Origin: Cytophagales bacterium
GTDB taxonomy: Bacteria > Bacteroidota > Bacteroidia > Cytophagales > Spirosomataceae
Length of the DNA: 64,000 nucleotides
Assembly (NCBI GenBank): GCA_004292855.1
Contig: RDXN01000030.1
Coordinates: 62,001 to 126,000, forward strand
Direction: 5' to 3'
Below, piece by piece: positions 42,980 through 51,704 of this stretch; position 1 is the stretch's first letter; each line of letters opens with the position of its first letter. Both the position numbers and the translations under genes were made by a program. The notes beneath the pieces were generated by a model, which worked only from the letters and a program-made list of their open reading frames with translations, did not search any database and was not told the origin of the DNA.

Positions 42980-43229
42980 AACACAGAGGCCTCTAGTATC
43001 GGCACAGCCCACGTTGCATGGTGTGCAAGTCGATTCGGAGCACGTCCAATTCGACCTGTCGGATGGGCGGAGTGTCCGGTTTCCGTTGACTTGGTCTACT
43101 AGATTAATGGCAGCTAGCCCTGAGCAAAGGCAGCAGTTTACGTTTACTCCGTACAATGTTTTTTGGGACGATATTGATGAGATTATTGGGGTTGAAAACG
43201 CCCTGTATGGAAATAAGTTATACCTCTGA
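42921..43229 (+). CDS. DUF2442 domain protein
   Basis: A 102-residue protein. The second half matches DUF2442: VQVDSEHVQFDLSDGRSVRF, PLTWSTRLMAASPEQRQQFT, VFWDDIDEIIGVENALYG. The first 30 residues are basic (TTRKKAKTQRP) and extend beyond the usual core; this part overlaps the DUF4160 gene in another frame. A later start inside the overlap is possible. It likely works with the DUF4160 product, perhaps as the antitoxin/DNA-binding partner. It converges on priA with a 4-nt gap. Confidence 0.8.
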   Translation: MKTTASGQVSGPITTRKKAKTQRPLVSAQPTLHGVQVDSEHVQFDLSDGRSVRFPLTWSTRLMAASPEQRQQFTFTPYNVFWDDIDEIIGVENALYGNKLYL

Positions 43230-43233
43230 TTCT

Positions 43234-45768
43234 TTACAAACAATCGACATCGACCACCACGCTCACCTGCCGTAAACCCTTGTCGGTGAGGATGTCGTTG
43301 ATGCGGTCGCGGATGAATTCTTTCACGGCCTTCATGTTCACGGGGCCACGCTCAATCTTGATCAGAATATCGTAGAGAAACTGGTTGCGGATGCGCTCCA
43401 CCAGCGGTTGCTCCGGCCCCAGCACCCGGCTGCTGCCGAGGGTGTCGGTGAGTTCGGCGGCAAGGCGTTCGGATGCCTGCTTGCTGATGTGCTGTTCGGG
43501 GTGGCGCACTGTTACTTTGATGAGCCGGGAGAAGGGCGGGTAGTTGAAGTCCTGCCGTTCGCGAATTTCCTCGTCATACAATCCCTTGTAGTCGTTGGCG
43601 ATAATCTTTTGGAGGATCAATTGTTGCGGGTTGCTCGTCTGAATCAGCACGCGCCCCCGCCTGCCCCCCCGCCGACCTGCCCGCCCGCTTACCTGCGTGA
43701 GCATCTGAAAGGCTCGCTCCGTGGCCCGAAACTCCGGGAACCGAATAATCCGGTCTGCATCGAAAATACCGACCAAACTCACCTTGTCGAAGTCTAATCC
43801 TTTGGTAATCATCTGCGTACCTACGAGCATGTCGACGTCGCCCTGCTCAAACTCGGAGATGATTTGTTGGTAGGCGTTTTTGGCCCGCGTGGTGTCGAGG
43901 TCCATACGCAGGATACGGGCCGCCGGAAACAGAATCTGGAGTTGATCTTCAAGTTTTTCGGTGCCGAATCCAACCGTTTTCACCTTCGTGGAGCCACAGG
44001 TAGGGCAGGTTCGGGGCACCTCTTCCTTGTAGCCGCAATAGTGGCAGCGCAGTTCGGCGGCCCGCATATGGTAGGTCAGGCTCACGGCGCAATTGGGGCA
44101 CTCGGCAGTCCACTCGCAATCTTCACACTGCACATAGGGCGAATAGCCGCGCCGATTCTGAAAGAGAATGCTCTGTTCTTTGATCTCCAGATTGTTACCC
44201 AAAGCCGCAAGCAGAGCCGATGTGAACTCGTTTTTCATCGTCTTTTGCTTCTTCTCCACCTTCGTGTCGACCAACGTGATTTCGGGCAGAACGGCGTCGC
44301 CGAAGCGTTGGAACAACTCCACCAGCCTGTAGCGACCCTGTTTGGCTTGGTAATAGCTTTCGAGCGAGGGCGTGGCCGATCCCAGCAGCACCTTAGCTTG
44401 TTGCCATTGGGCCATCATCATGGCCACGTCGCGGGCGTGGTAACGTGGGGCCGGGTCGTGCTGTTTGTAGGAAGTCTCGTGTTCTTCATCCACGATAATC
44501 AGGCCCAGGTTGTCGAACGGCAAAAACACCGCCGACCGAACCCCCACCACAAACTGATACCGCCCTGACACGATGCCCTTCCAAACCTCCACGCGCTCGT
44601 TGTCAGAGAATTTGGAATGGTAAATGCCCATCTTGTCGCCAAACACCCGCTGGAGTCGCACCACAATTTGGGTGGTCAGGGCAATTTCGGGCAGGAGGTA
44701 CAGCACTTGCGAGCCACTGCCCAGGGCTTGTTGAATCAGGTCAATGTAGACCTCGGTTTTGCCGCTTCCCGTAATGCCGTGCAACAACACGATGTTTTGG
44801 GTCTGAAAATAGGCCATCACCTGCTCCGACGCCTTACGCTGGGCCTCGGTCAGGATAATCTCGGCAGTGGGCGCGGATAGATCGGCGAAGCGCGGCTGAA
44901 TCACCTCGAACGTCTCGAACACCCCGTTTTTTACAAGCGTTGCCAGCGACGACTGCGACAGCTCGTCGTCCTGATTCAGCACCGATTTGTCGAGGCCACG
45001 TGCGTTGAGCGACGGGTTCAGTTGCACCGGCACGTGGCGCATGTAGCGCATAACGACCTCCTGTTGCTTCGGAAGTTTTTCGAGCCGCCGAATGAGCATC
45101 AGCAATTGCTCTTGCTCCTCGTAATTCGGGTGCAGCCGCACTTTCCGAATCATTTTTGGCACGTATTTTTCCCGAACCTCTTCAAACACAATCACGGCAT
45201 GTTTGCCCACGAGTGATTTGATCACGGCGGGTACATTCAGCTCGCCCACGAGCCGACCAAGTTCATCGTAGGTCAGGGCAGGGTGTTTTTGTAGCTCTTC
45301 GAGTAACGAAACTTCCTCTGGGGTGAGTAACTCGGCGTAATCGAAGTCAGGGTTATACTGAACCTTCGATTGGCTGGATATTTTCAGGCCCGATGGCAGG
45401 GCAACATTCATTACCTCACCCACGCAACACATGTAGTAATCGGCCATCCACCGGAACAGTTCTAGCTGATAACCAGTAATTAACGGGTACTCATCTAAGA
45501 GCTCCAGAATATATCGAGCCTGATACTTGGGTGGCGGTGTGCTGTGGAGTCGGGCCACAACAGCAGTTAGCACACGGCTGTTTTTTTTACCGAAAGGCAC
45601 AATAACTCTGGCACCAATTTTGATACCCGCCACCATTGCCCGTGGAACCCTATATGTAAAGAGGTTTGGAATAGGCAAAGGCAGGATTAAATCAGCGAAA
45701 GAGGTTACTTCCTCATCCGGTTGATAAGAAAAAAATAGGTCGGAAATCGGTGAATTATGGTCTGACAT
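43234..45768 (-). CDS. priA: primosomal protein N' (replication restart helicase PriA)
   Basis: Restarts stalled replication forks. 844 residues: an N-terminal 3'-DNA-binding domain (FADLILPLPIPNLFTYRVPR), a winged-helix region, then a superfamily 2 helicase core with Walker A LHGITGSGKTEVYIDL, the DEEH box LIIVDEEHETSYKQHDPAPR and LGSATPSLESYY. A zinc-binding insert has eight Cys (CEDC, CPNC, CHYC, CPTC), and motifs V/VI appear as LVGTQMITKGLDF and QVSGRAGRRG. All motifs are intact. Divergent from the giant SdrD-B gene. Confidence 0.96.
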   Translation of the reverse strand: MSDHNSPISDLFFSYQPDEEVTSFADLILPLPIPNLFTYRVPRAMVAGIKIGARVIVPFGKKNSRVLTAVVARLHSTPPPKYQARYILELLDEYPLITGYQLELFRWMADYYMCCVGEVMNVALPSGLKISSQSKVQYNPDFDYAELLTPEEVSLLEELQKHPALTYDELGRLVGELNVPAVIKSLVGKHAVIVFEEVREKYVPKMIRKVRLHPNYEEQEQLLMLIRRLEKLPKQQEVVMRYMRHVPVQLNPSLNARGLDKSVLNQDDELSQSSLATLVKNGVFETFEVIQPRFADLSAPTAEIILTEAQRKASEQVMAYFQTQNIVLLHGITGSGKTEVYIDLIQQALGSGSQVLYLLPEIALTTQIVVRLQRVFGDKMGIYHSKFSDNERVEVWKGIVSGRYQFVVGVRSAVFLPFDNLGLIIVDEEHETSYKQHDPAPRYHARDVAMMMAQWQQAKVLLGSATPSLESYYQAKQGRYRLVELFQRFGDAVLPEITLVDTKVEKKQKTMKNEFTSALLAALGNNLEIKEQSILFQNRRGYSPYVQCEDCEWTAECPNCAVSLTYHMRAAELRCHYCGYKEEVPRTCPTCGSTKVKTVGFGTEKLEDQLQILFPAARILRMDLDTTRAKNAYQQIISEFEQGDVDMLVGTQMITKGLDFDKVSLVGIFDADRIIRFPEFRATERAFQMLTQVSGRAGRRGGRRGRVLIQTSNPQQLILQKIIANDYKGLYDEEIRERQDFNYPPFSRLIKVTVRHPEQHISKQASERLAAELTDTLGSSRVLGPEQPLVERIRNQFLYDILIKIERGPVNMKAVKEFIRDRINDILTDKGLRQVSVVVDVDCL

Positions 45769-45981
45769 AGGTACAGCGTAAAGTTACGGATTCCACGCAA
45801 AAAAGGTTGGCAAGATGTTTGCAAGCTCACTCGCAGAACCTAGTAACCGAATGTAGAGCAAGTTAAATTAGATGATACTTTCTTCATACAAAGAATTGTC
45901 CCATATTTGTACTCAAACTACTTCGAGTTGCCCCACCATTAAAGTCCATACCTCGATTGAATATGAATAACACAGCCTCAC

Positions 45982-48900
45982 ATGGAACGATTTGTATCAA
46001 TTAAATTGCCTAACTGCTTTTTGCTGTTTGGCATAATTCTTTGCCTTTCGGGAATACTCACGCCTGCTTCAGCGCAGGTGAGTGGTAAAGTATTTCGTGA
46101 TTTCGATGGCGATGGAAATCTTAGCCCGTCAGTAGCCACTGCGACTGGTGCTCGCAGCACATCGGCTCCCGTTGAGAACGGTGTGCCGGGGATTGTCGTT
46201 CGGGCATACGTCGAATTGAGTACGGTCCCCGTAACCACTACCACCACCGCCGATGGTTCGTATGTATTCACGGCTGCGCAGATTGCGCCGGGGCAACGGA
46301 CCAGGATCGAATTTGCTAATTTAGCGAGTGGTTTCTTCCCATCGGCGCACAGTAGCGCAGGGGGCGGTACTACCGTACAATTCGTACGGGCACCTGCTAC
46401 CAATGTCAACGCGGGCGTTAACGTCCCAAGCGACTATTGCCAGCCCAATAACATCCAGATTGTTGTTCCTTGTTTTGTTAATGGTGATCCCAGCAAGACA
46501 CAGGAAACCGACGGAACACCTATCAGTTTGGCAGATCAGGCGGGACCAATGGATGCGCTGGTCAGTTTTGACTACAACGCGTTTACCATCAAAGATCCCA
46601 ATGCAAATGGCTCAGCCAATGCGGGCGATTTTCCTCCGCGCCATTTGGCTAATGCCAGGCAGGTAGGCTCAATCTGGGGAGTAGCCCTACAGCGTCGGCC
46701 AAAGAAGGTCCTCACTATGGCGGCAGTAAAGCGGCACGCTGATTTTGGTCCACTGGGGCCGGGCGGTATTTATTTGACCGATCTGACCAGCACACAGGAT
46801 AATCCAACAACCCCGTTTTTGAGCTTACCCGACGATTTGGGCATTGACGTAGGCTCAATGCCTGCCCGCAATCTGTTGGGTAATAAGCTTCTGGCTAACT
46901 CCGATCCTGATGCGATGACAGCACTGGGCCGAATTGGTCTGGGTGGTACCGATTTTTCAGACGATGACAAGACCTTGTATGTCATGAACGTTTTTGACCG
47001 GAATCTATACGCGTTTGCGGTAGGTATTCCGGCCCAAAAACCCAATTCTCTTACGGGCGTGCGGTCATGGGCACTCACCGGGCCGGGTTGCCCACAGGGC
47101 GAGTTTCGGCCCTGGGCGGTCAAGTATTACCGAGGCAATGTGTATGTAGGTGGGGTTTGCTCTGGCGAAAACGTATCGACACCCGTAGCCAGCGCGGCCA
47201 CGCTCGATGCGGCCGTTGCTTCTAACACCGTACTGTCGGGCCATATTTATCGGATTGACGCTAACCTTGCGGGCGCACAGCCTGAACTGGTTCTTTCGTT
47301 CCCGCTCTCCTTCACTCGCGGCTCTGCCGACTTGACTGGCGACTGTGCCAAGTTTAAATATTGGCTTCCCTGGACCAACACGTTCCCCGAAGCCTGTGTG
47401 AATAATTTCGTGATGTGGCCGCAGCCTATGCTCACCGATATTGATTTCGATGTCGACGGGCACATGATGATCGGCATGCTCGACCGATTCGGGCACTTGG
47501 CGGGGGTAGCTAACCACGCCCCCGACGGAACGGGTCTCTACGATGGGTTTACGGGCGGTGATCTCCTCCGGGCTGTTCCAAGTGGAACCCAGTTTACGCT
47601 CGAAAACAATGGCTCGGTTGGCGGTAAGGTTAGCCCAACCGGTGTTGGCAACGGACAAGGGCCGGGCGGTGGCGAATTCTACGATGGCGATTCCTGGCTA
47701 TACTACGGCAACCGCGCCCACGACGAAATTAATAACGGTGGTCTGGTCTTTATTCCTGGAAAAAACGAAGTGATTTCCTCTGCGTATGACCCCGTCGATG
47801 AAATTTACAAATCGAGCGGCTGGAAAGCCTACAACAACACAAGTGGTACGGCTGGACGTGGTTTTGTGATTGTTATCGACGCACCCGGTACGTTCGGGAA
47901 GGCGTCGGGCCTGGGCGATGGGGAACCCCTTTGCGACCCGGCACCCGTTGAAATTGGTAACCGATTCTGGTTCGACGATAACCGCAACGGTATTCAGGAC
48001 GCTTACGAGCCGGGAATCGACGGAATTATTGTTCGGCTTTACGAAAACAATACGCTCATTGCCTCCACCACGACAACCAACAGCGGGCAGTGGTATTTCA
48101 ATAACAGCAACGTGCCTGGTGGATTGAAGTTTAACGGGCGGTATCAGGTTCGGATGGACATGAGCCAACTGGCCAATTACACCCTTGTAGCCGTTGGCCC
48201 TACCATTTCGGCCCCCCGACTCTTGGCTAACAGGACGGGTGCTCGACTGGCTGCCACGCAAACCTACGAACTTTCGCCTTTCCAGGTTGGAAGCGGAACT
48301 GGTGGCTCCCTCCGCGATTCGGATGCCTATTTGAATGGCAACGAAGCCGTTATCGACGTGTTTGTTGGCGATGCTGGTGAGAACGATCAGAACTACGACT
48401 TCTCGGTTTTCTCGTGCCCCAATATCGAAACAAGTACCCAACAGCTTACTGTGTGTCAGGGGCAACCCGTTGGCGATTTGGTGGTGAAGGTCAACTATCT
48501 GGCCGTTACTGACAAGGTTAAATTTGTGTATTTCGATGCACCCCAAACTAGCGCAACGGCCATTTATAGCGGTACGAACGTGCTCGGAACTATTACCCCA
48601 AACCCGTCGTCGACAGTCGCCGGAGGAGGTATTGAAGTGACACTAGTTCGGCCAACTATTCCGACCAATACAGGAGCAACCACGACTGTACGAAAGTATG
48701 TGTACGCTGTTGTCGATGCTACACCCCCGCTATCGCTGACGGGCAATTGTTTGCCGTATGATGAGATGGTGATCACCATTTTGCCCAAGCCGCGCCTGAG
48801 CGTGACGAGTGCTACGCTGACTTGTGCGCAAACGTCGGCTACGCTCACGGCATCATTAACCAACGAGCAAAACCAACCAATTGCAAGCGGGGTTTACCGC

Positions 48901-50442
48901 TGGACGGGGCCAAACAGTTTCAGCAGTACCGCGCAAAATCCGGTGGTAACCGTGGCGGGCAACTATACTGTAAATGCAGCCGACCCTAATTGTCCTGATT
49001 CGTTCACAACGGCCATCGCTACAGTAACAGCGGGTACGAATCCGCCCGTAATTGTCGATGCTATTGGGGGGGTGCCGACCTGCTCAACCTGCTCGGCTAC
49101 GATTTCGGTCTCGTTCACGCCCTCGACCGCAACGGTCCGCTGGCGGGGGCCTAATAACTTCACATCGACGCAGGCTACCAATACTGTTTCGGCACCGGGC
49201 TTCTATACGGTTGTTGTCACCGGCATAAACGGCTGTACGGCTGTAGCAGAGGTGGAGCTATCAAGAGGTCTGGATAATCCCGATCCGGCTAGTTTGGGCA
49301 ACTTTGTCTGGTACGACCGTAACAACAACGGCTTGCAGGATGGGGGTATCGAAACGGGTGTGTCGGGCGTGACTGTCGAACTCTATCCGCAGGGTAGCAC
49401 AACGGCCATTGCCAGCACAACCACAAGCGCGAGCGGACTCTATAGCTTCACAGGTCTCACGCCCGGCTGCTATCAGGTGAAGTTTGTTACAGGTACGTAC
49501 CCCACTGAATATGGTGCAACAACAGCCCTCGCAGGTAGTAACCGAACTATCGACTCGAACCCCGACCCAGAAACGGGCCTTACGCAGACGGTGTGTTTGA
49601 GCGCGGGCGAAAACAATACCAGTATTGATGCCGGCTTGGTGCAGAAAAGTTTGGTTGCCCGCTTTGAATCCGTTTGTATTCGGGATACGCCGTACCTGTC
49701 GTACACGATTACACCAGTCAACTTCACACCGACGAGTGGTAGCGTAGCCACCATTGTAATTCGGCGGGTTACGGACAATTCGCTGGTTGATACCCGGACG
49801 AACCAACCCTTTACCGGCACATTCCTGTGGCCGGGGGCGGTGGTCGACGCGCAGGGCAACCCAATCGACTGGCCGGGTTGGGAATTTGTGGGTGGTGAGT
49901 GGATTCGGGTTGAGGATGGCCTGCGCCCTTTCTTGAAATTCGAGGTATCAGTGAACCCCGTCACATCGACAACGGCCAATTACCCCGACCCCACGCCCGA
50001 GTGTTTCTCCGGCCCAGGCCACGGTCTCGGTGACCGAGTTTGGAAAGATCTCAATAACAATGGTGTTCAGGACGCGGGCGAACCCGGTGTGGCCAACTTT
50101 GCGGTCGAACTGTATCAGGTTGTGAATGGCGTTCGCTCAACCAGTGCGCTCAGCACCACCATAACCGATGCTACTGGCTATTATCTGTTCAGCAACCTCG
50201 ACGAGGGCAGCTATCAGGTCCGGTTTGTACTCAGCTCGGTGCCTGCCGACTGTATCATAACGAAAGCGTTCGCTGGCACCAGCCGTGCAGCCGACAGCAA
50301 TGCCGACTCCAAAACGGGATTCTCCGATGTGATTACGCTTAGCCTGACCGACGCCATCCGGCCCAACCGCACCGTCGATTGTGGCCTTGCCCCCTGCCCC
50401 GGCAACATCTGCGTACCCGTGCAGGCAAGGCGATTACGGTAA
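45982..50442 (+). CDS. giant secreted SdrD-B-like repeat protein
   Basis: A 1486-residue exported protein. Signal peptide FLLFGIILCLSGILTPASAQ. Four SdrD_B/Cna-B-like domains start with the hallmark G-x-x-x-F/W-x-D-x-(N/D)-x-(N/D)-G. They read VSGKVFRDFDGDGN (residue ~32), IGNRFWFDDNRNGIQD (~658), LGNFVWYDRNNNGLQD (~1104) and LGDRVWKDLNNNGVQD (~1348). Between the first and second lies a ~500-residue domain with NHL/beta-propeller-like phrases (TLYVMNVFDRNLYAF, LTDIDFDVDGHMMIGMLDRF). It ends CVPVQARRLR with no T9SS-type domain that I can recognise. Probably a cell-surface or matrix adhesin. Followed by a 25-bp perfect hairpin. Confidence 0.85.
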   Translation: MERFVSIKLPNCFLLFGIILCLSGILTPASAQVSGKVFRDFDGDGNLSPSVATATGARSTSAPVENGVPGIVVRAYVELSTVPVTTTTTADGSYVFTAAQIAPGQRTRIEFANLASGFFPSAHSSAGGGTTVQFVRAPATNVNAGVNVPSDYCQPNNIQIVVPCFVNGDPSKTQETDGTPISLADQAGPMDALVSFDYNAFTIKDPNANGSANAGDFPPRHLANARQVGSIWGVALQRRPKKVLTMAAVKRHADFGPLGPGGIYLTDLTSTQDNPTTPFLSLPDDLGIDVGSMPARNLLGNKLLANSDPDAMTALGRIGLGGTDFSDDDKTLYVMNVFDRNLYAFAVGIPAQKPNSLTGVRSWALTGPGCPQGEFRPWAVKYYRGNVYVGGVCSGENVSTPVASAATLDAAVASNTVLSGHIYRIDANLAGAQPELVLSFPLSFTRGSADLTGDCAKFKYWLPWTNTFPEACVNNFVMWPQPMLTDIDFDVDGHMMIGMLDRFGHLAGVANHAPDGTGLYDGFTGGDLLRAVPSGTQFTLENNGSVGGKVSPTGVGNGQGPGGGEFYDGDSWLYYGNRAHDEINNGGLVFIPGKNEVISSAYDPVDEIYKSSGWKAYNNTSGTAGRGFVIVIDAPGTFGKASGLGDGEPLCDPAPVEIGNRFWFDDNRNGIQDAYEPGIDGIIVRLYENNTLIASTTTTNSGQWYFNNSNVPGGLKFNGRYQVRMDMSQLANYTLVAVGPTISAPRLLANRTGARLAATQTYELSPFQVGSGTGGSLRDSDAYLNGNEAVIDVFVGDAGENDQNYDFSVFSCPNIETSTQQLTVCQGQPVGDLVVKVNYLAVTDKVKFVYFDAPQTSATAIYSGTNVLGTITPNPSSTVAGGGIEVTLVRPTIPTNTGATTTVRKYVYAVVDATPPLSLTGNCLPYDEMVITILPKPRLSVTSATLTCAQTSATLTASLTNEQNQPIASGVYRWTGPNSFSSTAQNPVVTVAGNYTVNAADPNCPDSFTTAIATVTAGTNPPVIVDAIGGVPTCSTCSATISVSFTPSTATVRWRGPNNFTSTQATNTVSAPGFYTVVVTGINGCTAVAEVELSRGLDNPDPASLGNFVWYDRNNNGLQDGGIETGVSGVTVELYPQGSTTAIASTTTSASGLYSFTGLTPGCYQVKFVTGTYPTEYGATTALAGSNRTIDSNPDPETGLTQTVCLSAGENNTSIDAGLVQKSLVARFESVCIRDTPYLSYTITPVNFTPTSGSVATIVIRRVTDNSLVDTRTNQPFTGTFLWPGAVVDAQGNPIDWPGWEFVGGEWIRVEDGLRPFLKFEVSVNPVTSTTANYPDPTPECFSGPGHGLGDRVWKDLNNNGVQDAGEPGVANFAVELYQVVNGVRSTSALSTTITDATGYYLFSNLDEGSYQVRFVLSSVPADCIITKAFAGTSRAADSNADSKTGFSDVITLSLTDAIRPNRTVDCGLAPCPGNICVPVQARRLR

Positions 50443-50455
50443 CCGTTAACGAGTG

Positions 50456-50516
50456 AAAGAGAAAAAGAGTGAAAGAGTGTATCCACAATGGACACTCTTT
50501 CACTCTTTTTCTCTTT
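50456..50516. repeat. 25-bp perfect palindrome, GAGTGAAAGAGAAAAAGAGTG word family
   Basis: Arms 50456-50480 and 50492-50516 are perfect complements over 25 nt with an 11-nt loop. It follows the stop of the giant gene by 13 nt. The right arm is T-rich (CTCTTTTTCTCTTTT), so it could double as a terminator. The pyrimidine word CTCTTTCACTC is also found in two signal-peptide coding regions near 19.2 and 20.1 kb. Confidence 0.9.
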
Positions 50517-50578
50517 TAACGCATCGGCGGCCCGGTCTTTAACAAAACCAAACCAGCCCTACTTTGTGTTGTACAAGT

Positions 50579-51583
50579 ATGCAACTGTACGACGTAGTCA
50601 TTGTTGGTGGCGGCCCCTGTGGATTGGCCGCTGGTATTGAGGCCGCAAAGAATGGCCTGACTCACCTGATTCTGGAGAAGGGCAGCATTACCGAGTCGAT
50701 TCGGCGGTATCCGAAGCTGATGCGCTTTTTCTCAACTGCCGAAAACATTGAAATAGGCGGTATTCCGTTTCCTATCTCGGGCGTAAAGGCTAACCGTAAC
50801 GAGGCCTTGCAGTATTACCGGAAGGTGGCTGCTTACTATAAACTGAATACGAGTGTTTTTACGGAGGTCGACCGGGTCGAGAAAGACGGGGAACTGTTTA
50901 CCGTTATGACCACCACAGGGCAGGCCTACCGTGCTCACCGCGTTGTTATGGCCACGGGCTACTTCGACAAACCCCGTTGGCTCGGTATTCCGGGCGAAGA
51001 CCTTCCCCACGTTTCGCATTACTACGACGAACCATTCCAGTACTCATTCACGAACGTTGTGATTGTGGGGGCAGCCAACTCAGCCGTAGAGGCTGCGCTC
51101 GAACTGTACCGGCACGACGTAGACGTGACGGTGGTGCATCGGCGGGAGGATTTTAAACCGACCGTGAAGTACTGGCTTATTCCCGATGTGAAAAACCGGG
51201 TGAAGGAAGGCAAAATAAAAACCCGCTTCGATTCGTGCGTGACCCGTATTGAGCCGGGGCAGGTATACACGCAGAACCTGCAAACAGGCGAAACCAACGC
51301 GCTCCCCGCCGATTTTGTCCTGATCCTGTCGGGCTACACCCCCGACGCGAGCCTGTTGCGCCGGTGCGGAATTGAGCTTGACGCCGAGACCCAGATTCCG
51401 GTGTTCGATACCCAAACGTTCGAAACCAACGTGCCGGGCTTGTATGTCTGCGGAACGGTATTGGCCGGGATTTTCACCGAAAAGGTGTTTATCGAAAACG
51501 GTCGCGACCACGCCCGCGCCATCTTCGAGCATATCCTGGGCCGCGAGGTACAGCCCGTTAAAGAGTTGATTGATCGGATATAA
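50579..51583 (+). CDS. ypdA: YpdA family bacillithiol-disulfide reductase (putative)
   Basis: A 334-residue FAD/NADPH flavoprotein: FAD site VVIVGGGPCGLAAGIEAAKN at the start and NADPH site VVIVGAANSAVEAALELYRH, with no CxxC redox pair. This is the YpdA pattern, which lacks the thioredoxin-reductase Cys motif. In bacillithiol-producing bacteria it reduces bacillithiol disulfide; Bacteroidota of this order are thought to make bacillithiol. I chose the ATG at 50579; a TACTTTG -7-like box lies at 50560-50566. Convergent to the secreted protein, separated by a 43-bp perfect palindrome. Confidence 0.9.
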   Translation: MQLYDVVIVGGGPCGLAAGIEAAKNGLTHLILEKGSITESIRRYPKLMRFFSTAENIEIGGIPFPISGVKANRNEALQYYRKVAAYYKLNTSVFTEVDRVEKDGELFTVMTTTGQAYRAHRVVMATGYFDKPRWLGIPGEDLPHVSHYYDEPFQYSFTNVVIVGAANSAVEAALELYRHDVDVTVVHRREDFKPTVKYWLIPDVKNRVKEGKIKTRFDSCVTRIEPGQVYTQNLQTGETNALPADFVLILSGYTPDASLLRRCGIELDAETQIPVFDTQTFETNVPGLYVCGTVLAGIFTEKVFIENGRDHARAIFEHILGREVQPVKELIDRI

Positions 51584-51594
51584 ATGATTTTTTA

Positions 51595-51704
51595 GATTGG
51601 CACGCGGATGACACAGATGGAGCGGATTTACACAGATTCTTCTTGCCGATATGAATAAAAGATCTGTGTAAATCCGCTCCATCTGTGTCATCCGCGTGCC
51701 AATC
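51595..51704. repeat. 43-bp perfect palindrome, CGCGGATGACACAGATGGAG word family
   Basis: Left arm 51595-51637 and right arm 51662-51704 are perfect complements over 43 nt, loop 24 nt. It contains the word CACGCGGATGA shared with the outer part of 38332-38483. The right arm overlaps the TGA stop (51703-51705) of the minus-strand gene; the ypdA stop is 12 nt before the left arm. Confidence 0.95.

Noticed and set aside
47698-48546. 282-codon open frame antisense to the SdrD-B gene
   Set aside because: No start context, covers a clear SdrD-B domain on the other strand.
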